Translations under genes and position numbers: made by a program | The notes under the pieces: generated by a model | Told to the model about the DNA's origin: nothing | What the model saw: only the letters and a program-made list of their open reading frames with translations | Databases searched by the model: none | In this document: piece after piece, positions 9,108-17,415 of the stretch | How positions within the stretch are numbered: position 1 is the stretch's first letter | How the letters are laid out: each line of letters begins with the position of its first letter | Source of the DNA: Dactylosporangium aurantiacum | GTDB lineage: Bacteria; Actinomycetota; Actinomycetes; Mycobacteriales; Micromonosporaceae | DNA length: 64,000 bases | Reading direction: 5' to 3' | Assembly: GCF_000716715.1 (NCBI RefSeq) | Contig: NZ_JNYJ01000008.1 | Span: 1 to 64,000, forward strand

Positions 9108-9343
9108 CAACGCATGCCTCTCCCCTCGCCGGGGCGGGAACCCTCGGGCGAAGCGGGTGTCATGACGCCGCAGGGCGGGGCAGCGTCGAGCTGAGCGGAA
9201 CGACACCAGGGGGAAGGGCGAGCACCTGGATGTGGTGAAGGCCGGGCGGGCCCACATCCGCGACGATGGTACCGCCGGGGAGACACCGCCGCGCCCGGAA
9301 CGCCGGACGTTCACGTCCTCGCCGTCCGGGGTACCACTGCGAT

Positions 9344-9496
9344 ATGCCAACGATCGTGCAACGCATCACGAAGTTCCTGCAGAGCCCCGCCGGGCGCCGC
9401 GTCGTGGAGCAGGGCCGCCGGGAGTTGGCGAAGCCGGCCAACCAGGAGAAGCTCCGCCGGCTCGCCGCGAAGGTGGCCGGCGGCCGCCGGCACTGA
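9344..9496 (+). CDS. Small conserved-type basic protein, 50 aa
   Basis: A 50-residue, lysine/arginine-rich protein (MPTIVQRITKFLQSPAGRRV at the N terminus) with amphipathic helical character and no membrane segment. The ATG at 9344 has TACCAC and GATATG upstream but no clear RBS. It lies 27 bp before the cobalamin-binding-like gene. Codon composition matches neighbours, which supports its being real. Function unknown. Confidence 0.6.
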   Translation: MPTIVQRITKFLQSPAGRRVVEQGRRELAKPANQEKLRRLAAKVAGGRRH

Positions 9497-9523
9497 CCCC
9501 GCGCCGCGCCTATTGTGCTGGGC

Positions 9524-10405
9524 ATGCGCCTGGTGTCCCTGCTGCCGTCCGCCACGGAGATCGTCTACGCGCTCGGCCTCGGCGACGACCTCGTCGGCGT
9601 CACGTTCGAGTGCGACGAGCCGCCGTCGGCGCGGGTGGACAAGACCGTCGTCGTCGGCGGCCGGGACACCCGCGGCATGGCTCCCGGCGAGATCGACGCG
9701 TACGTGCGGGACCAGTTCGCCGCCGGCGCCGACCTGTACACGCTGCACGCCGGGGCGCTCGCCGCTCTGGACCCGCAGCTGATCCTGACCCAGGACCTGT
9801 GCCGGGTCTGCGCGCTGCCGTCCGGGCACGTCGAGGACGCCCTGGAGCACCTCGGCTGCCGGGCGGACGTGCTGTCGCTGGACCCGCACTCCCTCGACGA
9901 CGTGCTCGGCACGATCCTCGCCGTCGGCGACCGGGCCGGGGTGCCGGACCGCGCCGGGCGGCTGGTCGCCGCGTTGCGCGCGCGGCTGGACGCGGTCGCC
10001 GCCGCGGTGGCCGCGCGGCCCCGCCCGGCGGTGCTGATGGTGGAGTGGGTCGACCCGCCGTTCACCGCCGGTCACTGGGTGCCCGACCTGGTGCGTGCGG
10101 CCGGTGGCGAGCCGGTCGCCGCGAGCCCGGGCGCCCGGTCCGTGCAGACCTCGTGGCAGCACCTGGCCGCGGCCGGTCCGGACGTGGTGGTCGTGGCGCC
10201 GTGCGGCTTCCACCTCGACGGCGCCGTGGCGCAGGCCCGCCTGGTCGCGCCGCGGTTCCCCGGCGCGCAGGTGTGGGCGATCGACGCCGACGGCATCGTG
10301 GTGCGGCCCGGCCCGCGGCTGGTCGACGGGGTCGAGGCGCTCGCCGCCGTGCTGCACCCCGGCGCGGTGCCGGACCGGCCGGCCGCGGTCGCCCGGGTCG
10401 CGTAG
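9524..10405 (+). CDS. Cobalamin-binding/periplasmic-binding-type protein (BtuF-like), no signal peptide
   Basis: A 293-residue protein of the class III periplasmic-binding fold used for cobalamin and siderophores. RLVSLLPSATEIVYALG is the typical N-terminal strand-helix and LDPQLILTQDLCRVCALP is a characteristic family segment with paired cysteines. It begins immediately with the fold, so it is probably cytoplasmic. No permease or ATPase is adjacent. TATTGT at 9511-9516 lies seven bases before the ATG, pointing to a leaderless transcript. A role in cytoplasmic cobalamin or corrinoid binding is possible but unproven. Confidence 0.82.
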   Translation: MRLVSLLPSATEIVYALGLGDDLVGVTFECDEPPSARVDKTVVVGGRDTRGMAPGEIDAYVRDQFAAGADLYTLHAGALAALDPQLILTQDLCRVCALPSGHVEDALEHLGCRADVLSLDPHSLDDVLGTILAVGDRAGVPDRAGRLVAALRARLDAVAAAVAARPRPAVLMVEWVDPPFTAGHWVPDLVRAAGGEPVAASPGARSVQTSWQHLAAAGPDVVVVAPCGFHLDGAVAQARLVAPRFPGAQVWAIDADGIVVRPGPRLVDGVEALAAVLHPGAVPDRPAAVARVA

Positions 10406-10423
10406 GCCGCCGCACACGACGAC

Positions 10424-10463
10424 GGGCCCGTGCAAGGCCCTTCACAGGACCTCGCACGGGCCC
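10424..10463. terminator. Bidirectional terminator hairpin
   Basis: A perfect 10-bp inverted repeat, GGGCCCGTGC / GCACGGGCCC, with a 20-base loop. It lies between the convergent cobalamin-binding-like gene and cspA and could end transcription from both sides. Confidence 0.65.
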
Positions 10464-10555
10464 GGACTGTCCGAGCCAGCGCTGCTGCCGCGCTCAGGTG
10501 GCGACGGCGCGCGCCGCGGTCACCGGCGGGTGGCCGGCTCCCCGGAGCAGGGGTG

Positions 10556-10759
10556 TCAGACGCCGCGGACGTTGTCCGCCTGCGGGCCCTTCTGACCCTG
10601 GGTCACGTCGTACTCGACCTTCTGGCCCTCGGTGAGCTCCCGGTAACCGGAGCTCGCGATGGCCGAGTAGTGCACGAACACGTCCGCGCCGCCGTCATCC
10701 TGCTGGATGAAGCCGAAGCCTTTTTCAGAGTTGAACCACTTCACGGTACCGCTAGCCAC
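10556..10759 (-). CDS. cspA: Cold shock protein, CspA family
   Basis: A 67-residue OB-fold RNA chaperone, the exact usual length. [15 protein letters not shown] contains RNP1 (KGFGFI) and DVFVHY is RNP2. The GTG at 10759 is preceded by AGGAGG with five bases between, ruling out the longer upstream ATG. Such proteins bind single-stranded RNA/DNA and melt mRNA structure. Upstream 10760-10920 is a long leader region, as is usual for csp genes. The terminator at 10424-10463 lies downstream. Confidence 0.97.
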   Translation of the reverse strand: MASGTVKWFNSEKGFGFIQQDDGGADVFVHYSAIASSGYRELTEGQKVEYDVTQGQKGPQADNVRGV

Positions 10760-10989
10760 GCGTTCCTCCTGAACACGACGAGTCCTGCCGGCCATGCTGA
10801 CCGGCGGTGAAGACCTCGCCGCGAACCACCGTACGCGAGGTGGCGCCCGTCCGCTTCATCTCAGCCGTGCCGATCGTCGCATTCGCCCGCTGGTATGAGG
10901 TGCAGAACGGGCAATAACGGTTGAAAGAGGATGGACAACGTCACCCGTTCGTTTGTATTCCACGACACATCGGGCGAGAATCCCGTCCC

Positions 10990-11574
10990 ATGACCGCGAT
11001 CACCCACCTGGACCTCACCGGCTTCCAGCAGGTCGACCAGCTCGCCTGGCGGGACGCGCAGGGCACGGTCATGTCGCTGCACTTCTTCAACCTGCGCCCG
11101 GACCTCCCCGCGTCACCGCAGGACCCGGCCGCGCTGCTGGCGGGCCTGGCCAGACACACCGCCGGCGCCGGCGCCGGGCTCATCGACGCCGCGGTCGAGC
11201 CGGTCGACGGCGTGCCGGCGGTGCGGCAGCTGCTGAAGGTCCGCCACCCCCAGGGCCACGGGCAGGTGTTCATCGGCTCCTACACGGTGCCGCGCGCGAC
11301 CTGCAGCACCGTGCTGAAGCTGCAGGCCCCGGAGACCGGCACGACCGGCATGCGGGAGGCCGTCGTCATGGCACAGCTCGGCCCCGACCGGTTCTACACG
11401 CCGTCGCCGTACGCCCCGGACGCCACCGGCGGGCTGCCGAACCACTGGGCCGACCACGAGCAGTACGACGCGCAGTTCCCGCAGCACCCGCTGACCCTGG
11501 TCCGCGCCACGCTGCGCCGCCTGCTGCCGAGCGTCCGGCTGGACGAACGGTTCAAGGCCCTGCCCGCCTTCTGA
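10990..11574 (+). CDS. Hypothetical protein, 194 aa
   Basis: A soluble 194-residue protein with no signal peptide or membrane segment. It reads as a real alpha/beta protein (LAWRDAQGTVMSLHFFN; GQVFIGSYTVPR) with an acidic tail region, and codon use matches neighbours. The ATG at 10990 has no strong RBS. I do not recognise a domain. It converges on the discoidin-domain gene with three bases between stops. Confidence 0.72.
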   Translation: MTAITHLDLTGFQQVDQLAWRDAQGTVMSLHFFNLRPDLPASPQDPAALLAGLARHTAGAGAGLIDAAVEPVDGVPAVRQLLKVRHPQGHGQVFIGSYTVPRATCSTVLKLQAPETGTTGMREAVVMAQLGPDRFYTPSPYAPDATGGLPNHWADHEQYDAQFPQHPLTLVRATLRRLLPSVRLDERFKALPAF

Positions 11575-11577
11575 GGC

Positions 11578-12507
11578 TCAGCGGACCTCGAGTTCGAACA
11601 GCGAGTAGCCGTACTGGCCGTTGCGCCGGGTGCCGGTCATCCGCACGAACCGGGCCGGCGCCGCGGCGAACCGCACGTCCTGCACCCCGCCGGCGCCCTC
11701 ACCGGTGCGCCACACCGTGCGCCACGTGGTGCCGTCGGCGCTGACCGCGAGGTCGTACTCGACGCCGTACGCCGCCTCCCACCGCAGCACGACCCGGCTG
11801 ACCAGCCACAGCCGGCCGAGGTCGACGCTGATCCACTGCGGGTCGCTGAACGCGCTGCTCCACCGGGTGCGCGGGTCCCCGTCGACGGCGAACCGGGGCT
11901 CGTAGGCCGCCCCCTCCACGGACGACGCCGCGGCGGGCCGGCCCAGCGCCAGGTCGGCTCCGTCGGCATTGACGGCCGCGGCAGGTGTACTGCCACCCGG
12001 CGCCACCGCCGACGTCCTCGGCGGGACCGTCCGCGACGACCTCAGCACGCTGGACGCGCCGGCCGCGCTGGACACCGCCGGCGGCGGTCCGGATGCCGGC
12101 GGTCCGGACAGCTCCGCGGTGGACCGCGCGCCCGACTCGGGCGGCAGGGGCAGCGCGGACGGGACCGCCACCGGCGCGCCGGCGCCGTCGTCACCGTCCC
12201 CGCGGGTCAGCAGCGTCGTGATCAGCCCGGCGAGCAGCGCCACCACCACGGCCACCATCACGACGACGACCGGCCGCCGGCGCCGTCCACCCGCGTCCCT
12301 GGTCTCCTCCGCGGCGCCGACCGGGGCGCCGGCGTGGTCCGCCGGGGCGGCGGGTCCCGTCCGGGCGCCGCCGCCGGGCCGCCGGTGCCCGGCCGGCCGG
12401 GCCGGTCGACCCGGCCCTGACGGCTGCCCGGCCACGTACGGCCTGACCAGGCGCGGTGGCTCAGGGTCCTGGTCCGCCACCGGACGCCCTCCCTCCGGCC
12501 CGATCAT
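11578..12507 (-). CDS. Single-pass membrane protein with extracellular discoidin (F5/8 type C) domain
   Basis: 309 residues. The first 75 are Pro/Gly/Arg-rich and probably cytoplasmic. RRRRPVVVVMVAVVVALLAG starts a single transmembrane helix near residue 80. A Ser/Pro/Ala-rich linker leads to a C-terminal discoidin domain (about residues 185-309) with GDPRTRWSS and SDPQWISVDLG, the classic F5/8C signature. These domains usually bind carbohydrates, so the protein probably displays a sugar-binding module on the outside of the cell. No catalytic domain is present. Confidence 0.85.
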   Translation of the reverse strand: MIGPEGGRPVADQDPEPPRLVRPYVAGQPSGPGRPARPAGHRRPGGGARTGPAAPADHAGAPVGAAEETRDAGGRRRRPVVVVMVAVVVALLAGLITTLLTRGDGDDGAGAPVAVPSALPLPPESGARSTAELSGPPASGPPPAVSSAAGASSVLRSSRTVPPRTSAVAPGGSTPAAAVNADGADLALGRPAAASSVEGAAYEPRFAVDGDPRTRWSSAFSDPQWISVDLGRLWLVSRVVLRWEAAYGVEYDLAVSADGTTWRTVWRTGEGAGGVQDVRFAAAPARFVRMTGTRRNGQYGYSLFELEVR

Positions 12508-12687
12508 GGCGGGCCGACGGTTCGGAGCTTAGGGCCACCCGCGCCCCGCCGCTGGGGAACGCCACCTACCCCGGCACTGTCGCACGAGGGAACGGGACCG
12601 GCGGTGGCACCGGGAACAGGTGCAGCCTTCGCAGAGGCACGCCACTTCGGCTGCTGGTGACGGCACGGGGTGCAGTACCGTCGGGCG

Positions 12688-13152
12688 GTGACCGTGTTCC
12701 GGCCCGCCGTCCGGGTCATCTGCCTCGACGCCGCGCAGCGGGTGCTGCTGCTGTGCTGGCGGGACCCGGCCGACGGCAGCGTGCTGTGGGAGCCGCCCGG
12801 TGGTGGCATCGAGCCCGGCGAGACGCCGCTGGTGACGGCGCGGCGGGAGCTGGTCGAGGAGACGGGGCTCGATCCGGCGGCGGTGCGGGAGCGGGCGGTG
12901 CCGGTCGAGCGGGACCTGTGGTGGAACGGGGTCCACTACGCCGGGGTCGAGCACTTCTTCCTGGCCCGGTTCGACGGTGACCGGCCGCCGCTGAAGCGTG
13001 CCGGGTTGCTGCCCGACGAGCAGGTCAACCTGCAGGCGCACGACTGGGTCGGCTGGGCGGAGCTGGGATCGCTGCCGGACCGGCTCGAGCCGCCGCACCT
13101 CCTCGACGTCCTCACCGAGCTGGCCCCCGACGGCCCGTGGAACGGCGGCTGA
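12688..13152 (+). CDS. NUDIX hydrolase
   Basis: A 154-residue NUDIX protein. The box runs GGGIEPGET...RRELVEETGL near residues 35-60 and fits Gx5Ex7REUxEExGU with its Mg-binding glutamates. TACCGT at 12676-12681 ends six bases before the GTG at 12688, so a leaderless start here is more likely than the GTG at 12670. The WWNGVHYAGVEHFFLARF segment is common in a subgroup acting on nucleotide substrates, but the substrate cannot be assigned. Confidence 0.9.
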   Translation: MTVFRPAVRVICLDAAQRVLLLCWRDPADGSVLWEPPGGGIEPGETPLVTARRELVEETGLDPAAVRERAVPVERDLWWNGVHYAGVEHFFLARFDGDRPPLKRAGLLPDEQVNLQAHDWVGWAELGSLPDRLEPPHLLDVLTELAPDGPWNGG

Positions 13153-13273
13153 AGCCACCGGCAGCACCGGCGCGGCCGCGCGGGCAGCGCGAACCTGGAC
13201 GGGACCCGGGCGGCAATCAGGGCGCAACGCGGACGCCGCATCATGGAGCCTTCGACCGATGGGGAGGAATGCC

Positions 13274-13462
13274 GTGCTGTTGTCCGTCGCCGCCGGGGTG
13301 GCCGCCGCGCCGTTCGTGTGGTTCGTGGGGTCGCTCGCCGGGGTCGCTACGTCGGCGCTGGTGCGGGAGGTGCGGGTCGAGCGGGAGGTGCGCCGGATCC
13401 GCCGGGAATGGGCCCGCGGCGCGGGATCACCATGGCGGTCCCCGTCTCAGGGTCCGGCATGA
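13274..13462 (+). CDS. Small predicted membrane protein, 62 aa
   Basis: GTG at 13274 follows GGGAGG with six bases between. The product has one hydrophobic segment (residues 3-27, LLSVAAGVAAAPFVWFVGSL) and then a basic/acidic helix (REVRVEREVRRIRREW), a small membrane-anchored protein. Its last 39 codons overlap, tail to tail, the end of the leftward ABC ATPase gene. Either this ORF or the ATPase C-terminal extension (residues past about 258) may be non-functional. Function unknown. Confidence 0.5.
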   Translation: MLLSVAAGVAAAPFVWFVGSLAGVATSALVREVRVEREVRRIRREWARGAGSPWRSPSQGPA

Positions 13463-14192
13463 CCCGGCACGCCAGCCCGAACACGGCCTCGACGACGCGC
13501 TCCGTCACCACCGCCGGCGGCGGTCCGGCGGTCACGACCCGGCCGGCACGCATCGCGACGAGGTGCGTGGCGTAGCGGGCCGCCAGGTTCAGGTCGTGCA
13601 GCACGGCCACCAGCGTGCGGCCGTGGTCGCGGTGCAGCCGGGCGCACAGCTCCAGGACCTCGATCTGATGGCTGATGTCGAGGTACGTGGTCGGCTCGTC
13701 CAGCAGCAGCAGCGGCGTGTCCTGGGCGAGCGCCACGGCGATCCAGACCCGCTGGCGCTGCCCGCCGGACAGCGCGTCCACCGGGGTGCCGGCGAGGTCG
13801 GCGACGCCGGTGGCGGCCATCGCCGCGCGCACCGCGTCCCGGTCCGCCGCGCTCCACCGGCCCAGCGGCCCGTGGTGCGGGAACCGGCCGTGCGCGACGA
13901 GGTCGGCGACGGTGATGCCGGCCGGGGCGAGCGCCGACTGGGCCAGCAGCCCGAGGGCCCGGGCGACCTCACGGGTCGGCCGGGTGCTGATGTCGCGCCC
14001 GTCGAGCAGGACCGCGCCGGCCCGCGGGCGCAGGGTCCTGGCCAGGGCCCGCAGCAGCGTCGACTTGCCGCACGCGTTGGGCCCGACGATGACGGTGAAC
14101 GACCCGTCGGGGACGGTGACGGTCAGGTCGTCCGCGACGGTGCGCCCGTCGTAGCCGAGGGTCAGGCCGAAGCCGCCGAGCCGGTCAGGCAC
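13347..14192 (-). CDS. Iron-siderophore ABC transporter ATP-binding protein (FecE/FepC type)
   Basis: 281 residues. Walker A GPNACGKST near residue 37, Q-loop LLAQSALAP, ABC signature LSGGQRQR near residue 142 and Walker B LLLLDEPTTYLD, followed by the H-loop HDLN. TYLDISHQIEVL is typical of the iron/B12-type importer ATPases. The GTG start overlaps the end of permease 2. It energises the two FecCD permeases upstream. The terminal 20 Pro/Ala-rich residues extend past the usual family end and overlap the small ORF on the other strand. Confidence 0.95.
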   Translation of the reverse strand: MPDRLGGFGLTLGYDGRTVADDLTVTVPDGSFTVIVGPNACGKSTLLRALARTLRPRAGAVLLDGRDISTRPTREVARALGLLAQSALAPAGITVADLVAHGRFPHHGPLGRWSAADRDAVRAAMAATGVADLAGTPVDALSGGQRQRVWIAVALAQDTPLLLLDEPTTYLDISHQIEVLELCARLHRDHGRTLVAVLHDLNLAARYATHLVAMRAGRVVTAGPPPAVVTERVVEAVFGLACRVMPDPETGTAMVIPRRGPIPGGSGAPPARPAPPAPAPT

Positions 14193-15180
14193 GCTTCCTC
14201 CCGCGGGCGAGCAGCCAGACGAGGTACCCGCCGCCGAGCAGCCCCGTGACGACCCCGACCGGCACCTGGTGGCCCGGGACGGCGCGCTGCCCGACGACGT
14301 CGGCGGCGGTCAGCAGGGCGGCACCGAGACACATCGAGGGCACGAGGTTCGGCCCGGGCGCACCGGTGAGCCGGCGGGCCAGCTGCGGCGCGGTCAGCGC
14401 GACGAACGCGACCGGCCCGGCGGCGGCCGCCGCGGCCGCGCTGAGCAGCACGGCGCCGCCGAGCGCGGCGAAGCGGACCGTCCTGACCCGCACGCCGAGC
14501 GCGTGGGCGGGGTCGTCGCCGAGCTCCAGGGCCCGCAGCGGCCGGCCGCACGCGACGACCGCCGGGCCGGCGACACCGACCGCGACGGCGACGGCGGCGG
14601 CGTTGCCCCAGCCGCGGCCGTCGAGGCTGCCGGTGAGCCACAGCACGGCACGGGCGGCGTCGACGACCTGCGCCCGGGTCAGCAGGTAGTTGTTGACACC
14701 GGTGAGGACCGCGGCGGCGCCGATGCCGACGAGGATGAGGCGGTGGCCGTACCCGCCGTCGCGCCAGGCGAGCAGGTGGATCGGGGCGCCGGTGGCGATC
14801 CCGCCGAGGACCGCGCCGCCCGCGACGGCCGCGGCGCCCCCGCCGGCGGCGACGACCGCGACGAGCGCCCCGGTCGCCGCGCCCTGGGTGAAGCCGAGCA
14901 CGTCGGGGCTGCCGAGCGGGTTGCGGACCAGCGACTGGAACACGGCCCCGGACAGCGCGAGCGCGGCGCCGGCGAGCAGGCCGGTGACGACCCGCGGCAG
15001 CCGCAGCTCGGTGACGATGAACGTCTCCGCGGCCGAGCCGCCGCCCGCCAGGGTGCGCAGCACGTCCGGCACGCTCATCGGGTAGTCGCCGCTGCCGACC
15101 GCGTACACCGCGACGGCGAGCGCCGCCAGCGCGCACGCACCCCCCGTCCACCTGGCCCGCACCGCCGCGTGCCCGCTCAT
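14185..15180 (-). CDS. Iron-siderophore ABC transporter permease (FecCD family), second subunit
   Basis: About 331 residues with nine to ten membrane helices. LRLPRVVTGLLAGAALALSG and QSLVRNPLGSPDVLGFTQGA are diagnostic FecCD segments, and the EAA-like loop near ALELGDDPAHALG contacts the ATPase. ATG at 15180 has AGGAG nine bases upstream. A GTG at 15216, overlapping the stop of the repeat mini-ORF and preceded by GGAGGTGGTGGC, would add 12 residues (VSGPQRSEEPRV) derived from the 89-bp repeat family. Both starts may be used. It overlaps the ATPase start downstream. Confidence 0.94.
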   Translation of the reverse strand: MSGHAAVRARWTGGACALAALAVAVYAVGSGDYPMSVPDVLRTLAGGGSAAETFIVTELRLPRVVTGLLAGAALALSGAVFQSLVRNPLGSPDVLGFTQGAATGALVAVVAAGGGAAAVAGGAVLGGIATGAPIHLLAWRDGGYGHRLILVGIGAAAVLTGVNNYLLTRAQVVDAARAVLWLTGSLDGRGWGNAAAVAVAVGVAGPAVVACGRPLRALELGDDPAHALGVRVRTVRFAALGGAVLLSAAAAAAAGPVAFVALTAPQLARRLTGAPGPNLVPSMCLGAALLTAADVVGQRAVPGHQVPVGVVTGLLGGGYLVWLLARGRKRA

Positions 15181-15212
15181 CACTCGCGGCTCCTCGCTGC
15201 GCTGCGGGCCGC

Positions 15213-15305
15213 TCACGCCACCACCTCCGCTACGCTCCGGCGCCGGCCTGAGCTCCAAACTGAGCCGCTGATTCGCAGCCCTCCGCTGCGCTGCGGGCCG
15301 CTCAT
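15213..15305 (-). repeat. 89-bp repeat cassette encoding a 30-aa mini-ORF (copy A)
   Basis: Between the two permease genes lies a complete 30-codon ORF: ATG at 15305 overlapping the stop of permease 1 (ATGA), and TGA at 15213-15215 overlapping a GTG at 15216 (GTGA). It reads MSGPQRSGGLR...SSGRRRSVAEVVA and matches copies at 44259, 44348, 49888 and 52471 in length and sequence. Its 3' end carries GGAGGTG placed for the next start. A truncated second unit continues into the N terminus of permease 2. Whether the peptide is made or matters is unknown; the RBS function is plausible. Confidence 0.85.
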
Positions 15306-16306
15306 GCCCGCCTCCGGCGGACCACGGCCAGGAAGCAGCCGCCGCCGACGACCGCGGTGACGACGCCGACCTGCAGCTCGCCGGGGCGGGCGACGACCCG
15401 GCCGAGCACGTCGGCGCCGAGCAGCAGGACCGGCGCCAGCACCGCGCAGAACGCGAGCAGCCACCGCAGGTCGGGGCCGGTCAGCGGGCGTACCAGATGC
15501 GGCACCAGCAGCCCGAGGAAGACGATGGGGCCGCAGGCGGCCGTCGCGGCGCCGCACAGCAGCACGACGGCGACCGCCGCGGCCGCCCTGACCCGCACCG
15601 GGCTGGTGCCGAGGGCGCGGGCGGCGTCGTCGCCCAGCGCGAGGACGTTGAGCGTGCGGGCGAGCACCGCGGTGAGCAGCACCCCCGCGGCGACGAACGG
15701 CAGGACGAGGGTGGCGGTGCCGGGCCGCGCCGCGGCGAGGGAGCCCGCGGTCCAGAAGCGCATCCGGTCCAGCGAGGCGGTGTCCAGCAGCTGCACCGCG
15801 GTCACGTAGGCGTACAGCACCGCGGTGACGGCGGTGCCGGACAGGGCGAGCCCGGCCGGGGTGGCCGTGCCGCCACCCGCGACGGCCCACACGGCGACGG
15901 TGACGAGCGCGGCGCCGACGAACGCGAACCAGATGTACCCGGACAGGTCGGACACGCCGAGGAACGCGATGGCCGTCACGACGGCGGCCGCCGCGCCGGC
16001 GTTGACGCCGAGCAGGCCCGGGTCGGCCAGGGGGTTGCGGGTGAGCGCCTGCATGAGCGCGCCGGCGAGGCCGAGGGCGACGCCGACGAGCAGCCCCAGC
16101 GCCGCGCGGGGCAGCCGTAGCTGCCGCACCACGGCGACCGCGCTGTCCGCGGCACCAGCGCCGGCGCCGGCGTCAGCGCCGGTCAGGGCGTGCCAGACGT
16201 CAAGCGGGGCGAGGGACCGCGCGCCGATCGCCAGGCTCGCGACGACGGTCAGGACGAGCAGTCCTGTGGCGGCGACCAGCCAGCGTCCTCTGTGGACACC
16301 TTGCAC
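15302..16306 (-). CDS. Iron-siderophore ABC transporter permease (FecCD family), first subunit
   Basis: 334 residues with about nine membrane helices. RQLRLPRAALGLLVGVALG and LMQALTRNPLADPGLLGVNA are characteristic FecCD motifs, and LALGDDAARALG forms the ATPase-contact loop. GTG at 16306 follows GGGAGC. It is the first gene of the leftward permease-permease-ATPase operon and shares the intergenic IdeR box with the binding lipoprotein transcribed the other way. An Ala/Gly/Asp-rich loop near residues 40-53 is unusual but in a periplasmic position. Confidence 0.94.
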   Translation of the reverse strand: MQGVHRGRWLVAATGLLVLTVVASLAIGARSLAPLDVWHALTGADAGAGAGAADSAVAVVRQLRLPRAALGLLVGVALGLAGALMQALTRNPLADPGLLGVNAGAAAAVVTAIAFLGVSDLSGYIWFAFVGAALVTVAVWAVAGGGTATPAGLALSGTAVTAVLYAYVTAVQLLDTASLDRMRFWTAGSLAAARPGTATLVLPFVAAGVLLTAVLARTLNVLALGDDAARALGTSPVRVRAAAAVAVVLLCGAATAACGPIVFLGLLVPHLVRPLTGPDLRWLLAFCAVLAPVLLLGADVLGRVVARPGELQVGVVTAVVGGGCFLAVVRRRRA

Positions 16307-16342
16307 GGAGGAGCTCCCGGGGGTGGACTTGACACGATCAAC

Positions 16343-16361
16343 TTAGGTGAGGCTAACCTTA
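16343..16361. promoter_or_regulatory. IdeR/DmdR1-type iron box
   Basis: TTAGGTGAGGCTAACCTTA matches the 19-bp consensus TTAGGTTAGGCTAACCTAA at 17 positions. It sits between the divergent permease operon (start 16306) and the binding lipoprotein (start 16405), so one iron-loaded DtxR-family repressor dimer pair could shut off both operons. A possible -35 TTGACA lies just before it at 16329-16334. Confidence 0.93.
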
Positions 16362-16404
16362 CGCCACTCCAGGAATCAAGTCAGCGATCGGAAGGCGAAC
16401 CACC

Positions 16405-17415
16405 ATGCCCCTCTCCCGACGGCGTCTCCTCACCGGTGCCGGCACCCTCGGCCTCGGCGCCCTGCTCGCCGGCTGCGGCGACAAAGACGACAACGGCGGC
16501 AGCGGCGGCAGCGGCGGCCCGTGGGAGTTCACCGACGACCGCGGCACGAAGGTGACCGCCGCGAAGGCGCCCAGCCGCGTCGTGGCGTACGTCGGCTCGG
16601 CCGCCGCGCTGCGCGACTTCGGCGTCGACGCCCGGGTCCTCGCCACGTTCGGCCCCTCGAAGAGCGCCGACGGCGGCAAGGACCCGCTCGCCGGCGACCT
16701 CGACGTGAACCGCCTCACGTCGCTGGGCAACGCCTGGGGCGAGTTCAACATCGAGAAGTACGCGTCGCTGAACCCGGACCTGCTCGTCACGAACATGTAC
16801 GAGCCGAACGCCCTGTGGTACGTCCCCGACGACAGCAAGGACAAGATCCTGTCCCTCGCCCCGAGCGTGGGGATCAGCGTGTCCGGCGGCGTCACCCTGC
16901 TGCGGGTCATCGAGCGGTACGCGGCCCTCGCCGCGGCCCTGGGCGCCGACCCGGCCGCGGCGGCGGTCACCGACGCCAAGGCCCGTTTCACCGCCGCCGG
17001 CGAGGCCGTCAAGGCGGCCGTGCGGGCCAACCCCGGGCTCAAGGTGCTCGCCGCGTCCGCCAGCCCCGACCTGCTGTACGCGTCGACCCCGCAGGCGTAC
17101 GCGGACCTGAGCTACTACCGCGAGCTCGGCGTCGACGTCATCACCCCGTCGAACGTCACCGGCGGCTTCTTCGAGAACCTCAGCTGGGAGAACGCCGACC
17201 GGTACGCCGCCGACATCATCCTGCTCGACAGCCGCACCTCGGCGCTGCAGCCCAAGGACCTCACCGCCAAGCCGACGTGGGCGGGCCTGCCGGCGGTCAA
17301 GGCCGGCCAGCTCGTGCCGTGGCTCAGCGAGCCCCGCTTCAGCCACGCCGGCTGCGCCGGCCCCCTCGAGGCCCTGGCCAAGGCCCTGGCGTCGGCGAAG
17401 AAGGTCACCCCGTGA
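16405..17415 (+). CDS. Iron-siderophore ABC transporter substrate-binding lipoprotein
   Basis: 336 residues. The N terminus has twin arginines (SRRRLLTGAG) and a lipobox LLAGC, so it is exported, possibly by Tat, and lipid-anchored at Cys 25. A Gly/Ser linker precedes a class III binding fold (TDDRGTKVTAAKAPSRVVAY; SLNPDLLVTNMY), as in FecB/FhuD proteins. It delivers ferric siderophore to the divergent FecCD permeases. No siderophore biosynthesis genes are in the window. The stop overlaps the GTG of the siderophore-interacting protein. Confidence 0.95.
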   Translation: MPLSRRRLLTGAGTLGLGALLAGCGDKDDNGGSGGSGGPWEFTDDRGTKVTAAKAPSRVVAYVGSAAALRDFGVDARVLATFGPSKSADGGKDPLAGDLDVNRLTSLGNAWGEFNIEKYASLNPDLLVTNMYEPNALWYVPDDSKDKILSLAPSVGISVSGGVTLLRVIERYAALAAALGADPAAAAVTDAKARFTAAGEAVKAAVRANPGLKVLAASASPDLLYASTPQAYADLSYYRELGVDVITPSNVTGGFFENLSWENADRYAADIILLDSRTSALQPKDLTAKPTWAGLPAVKAGQLVPWLSEPRFSHAGCAGPLEALAKALASAKKVTP

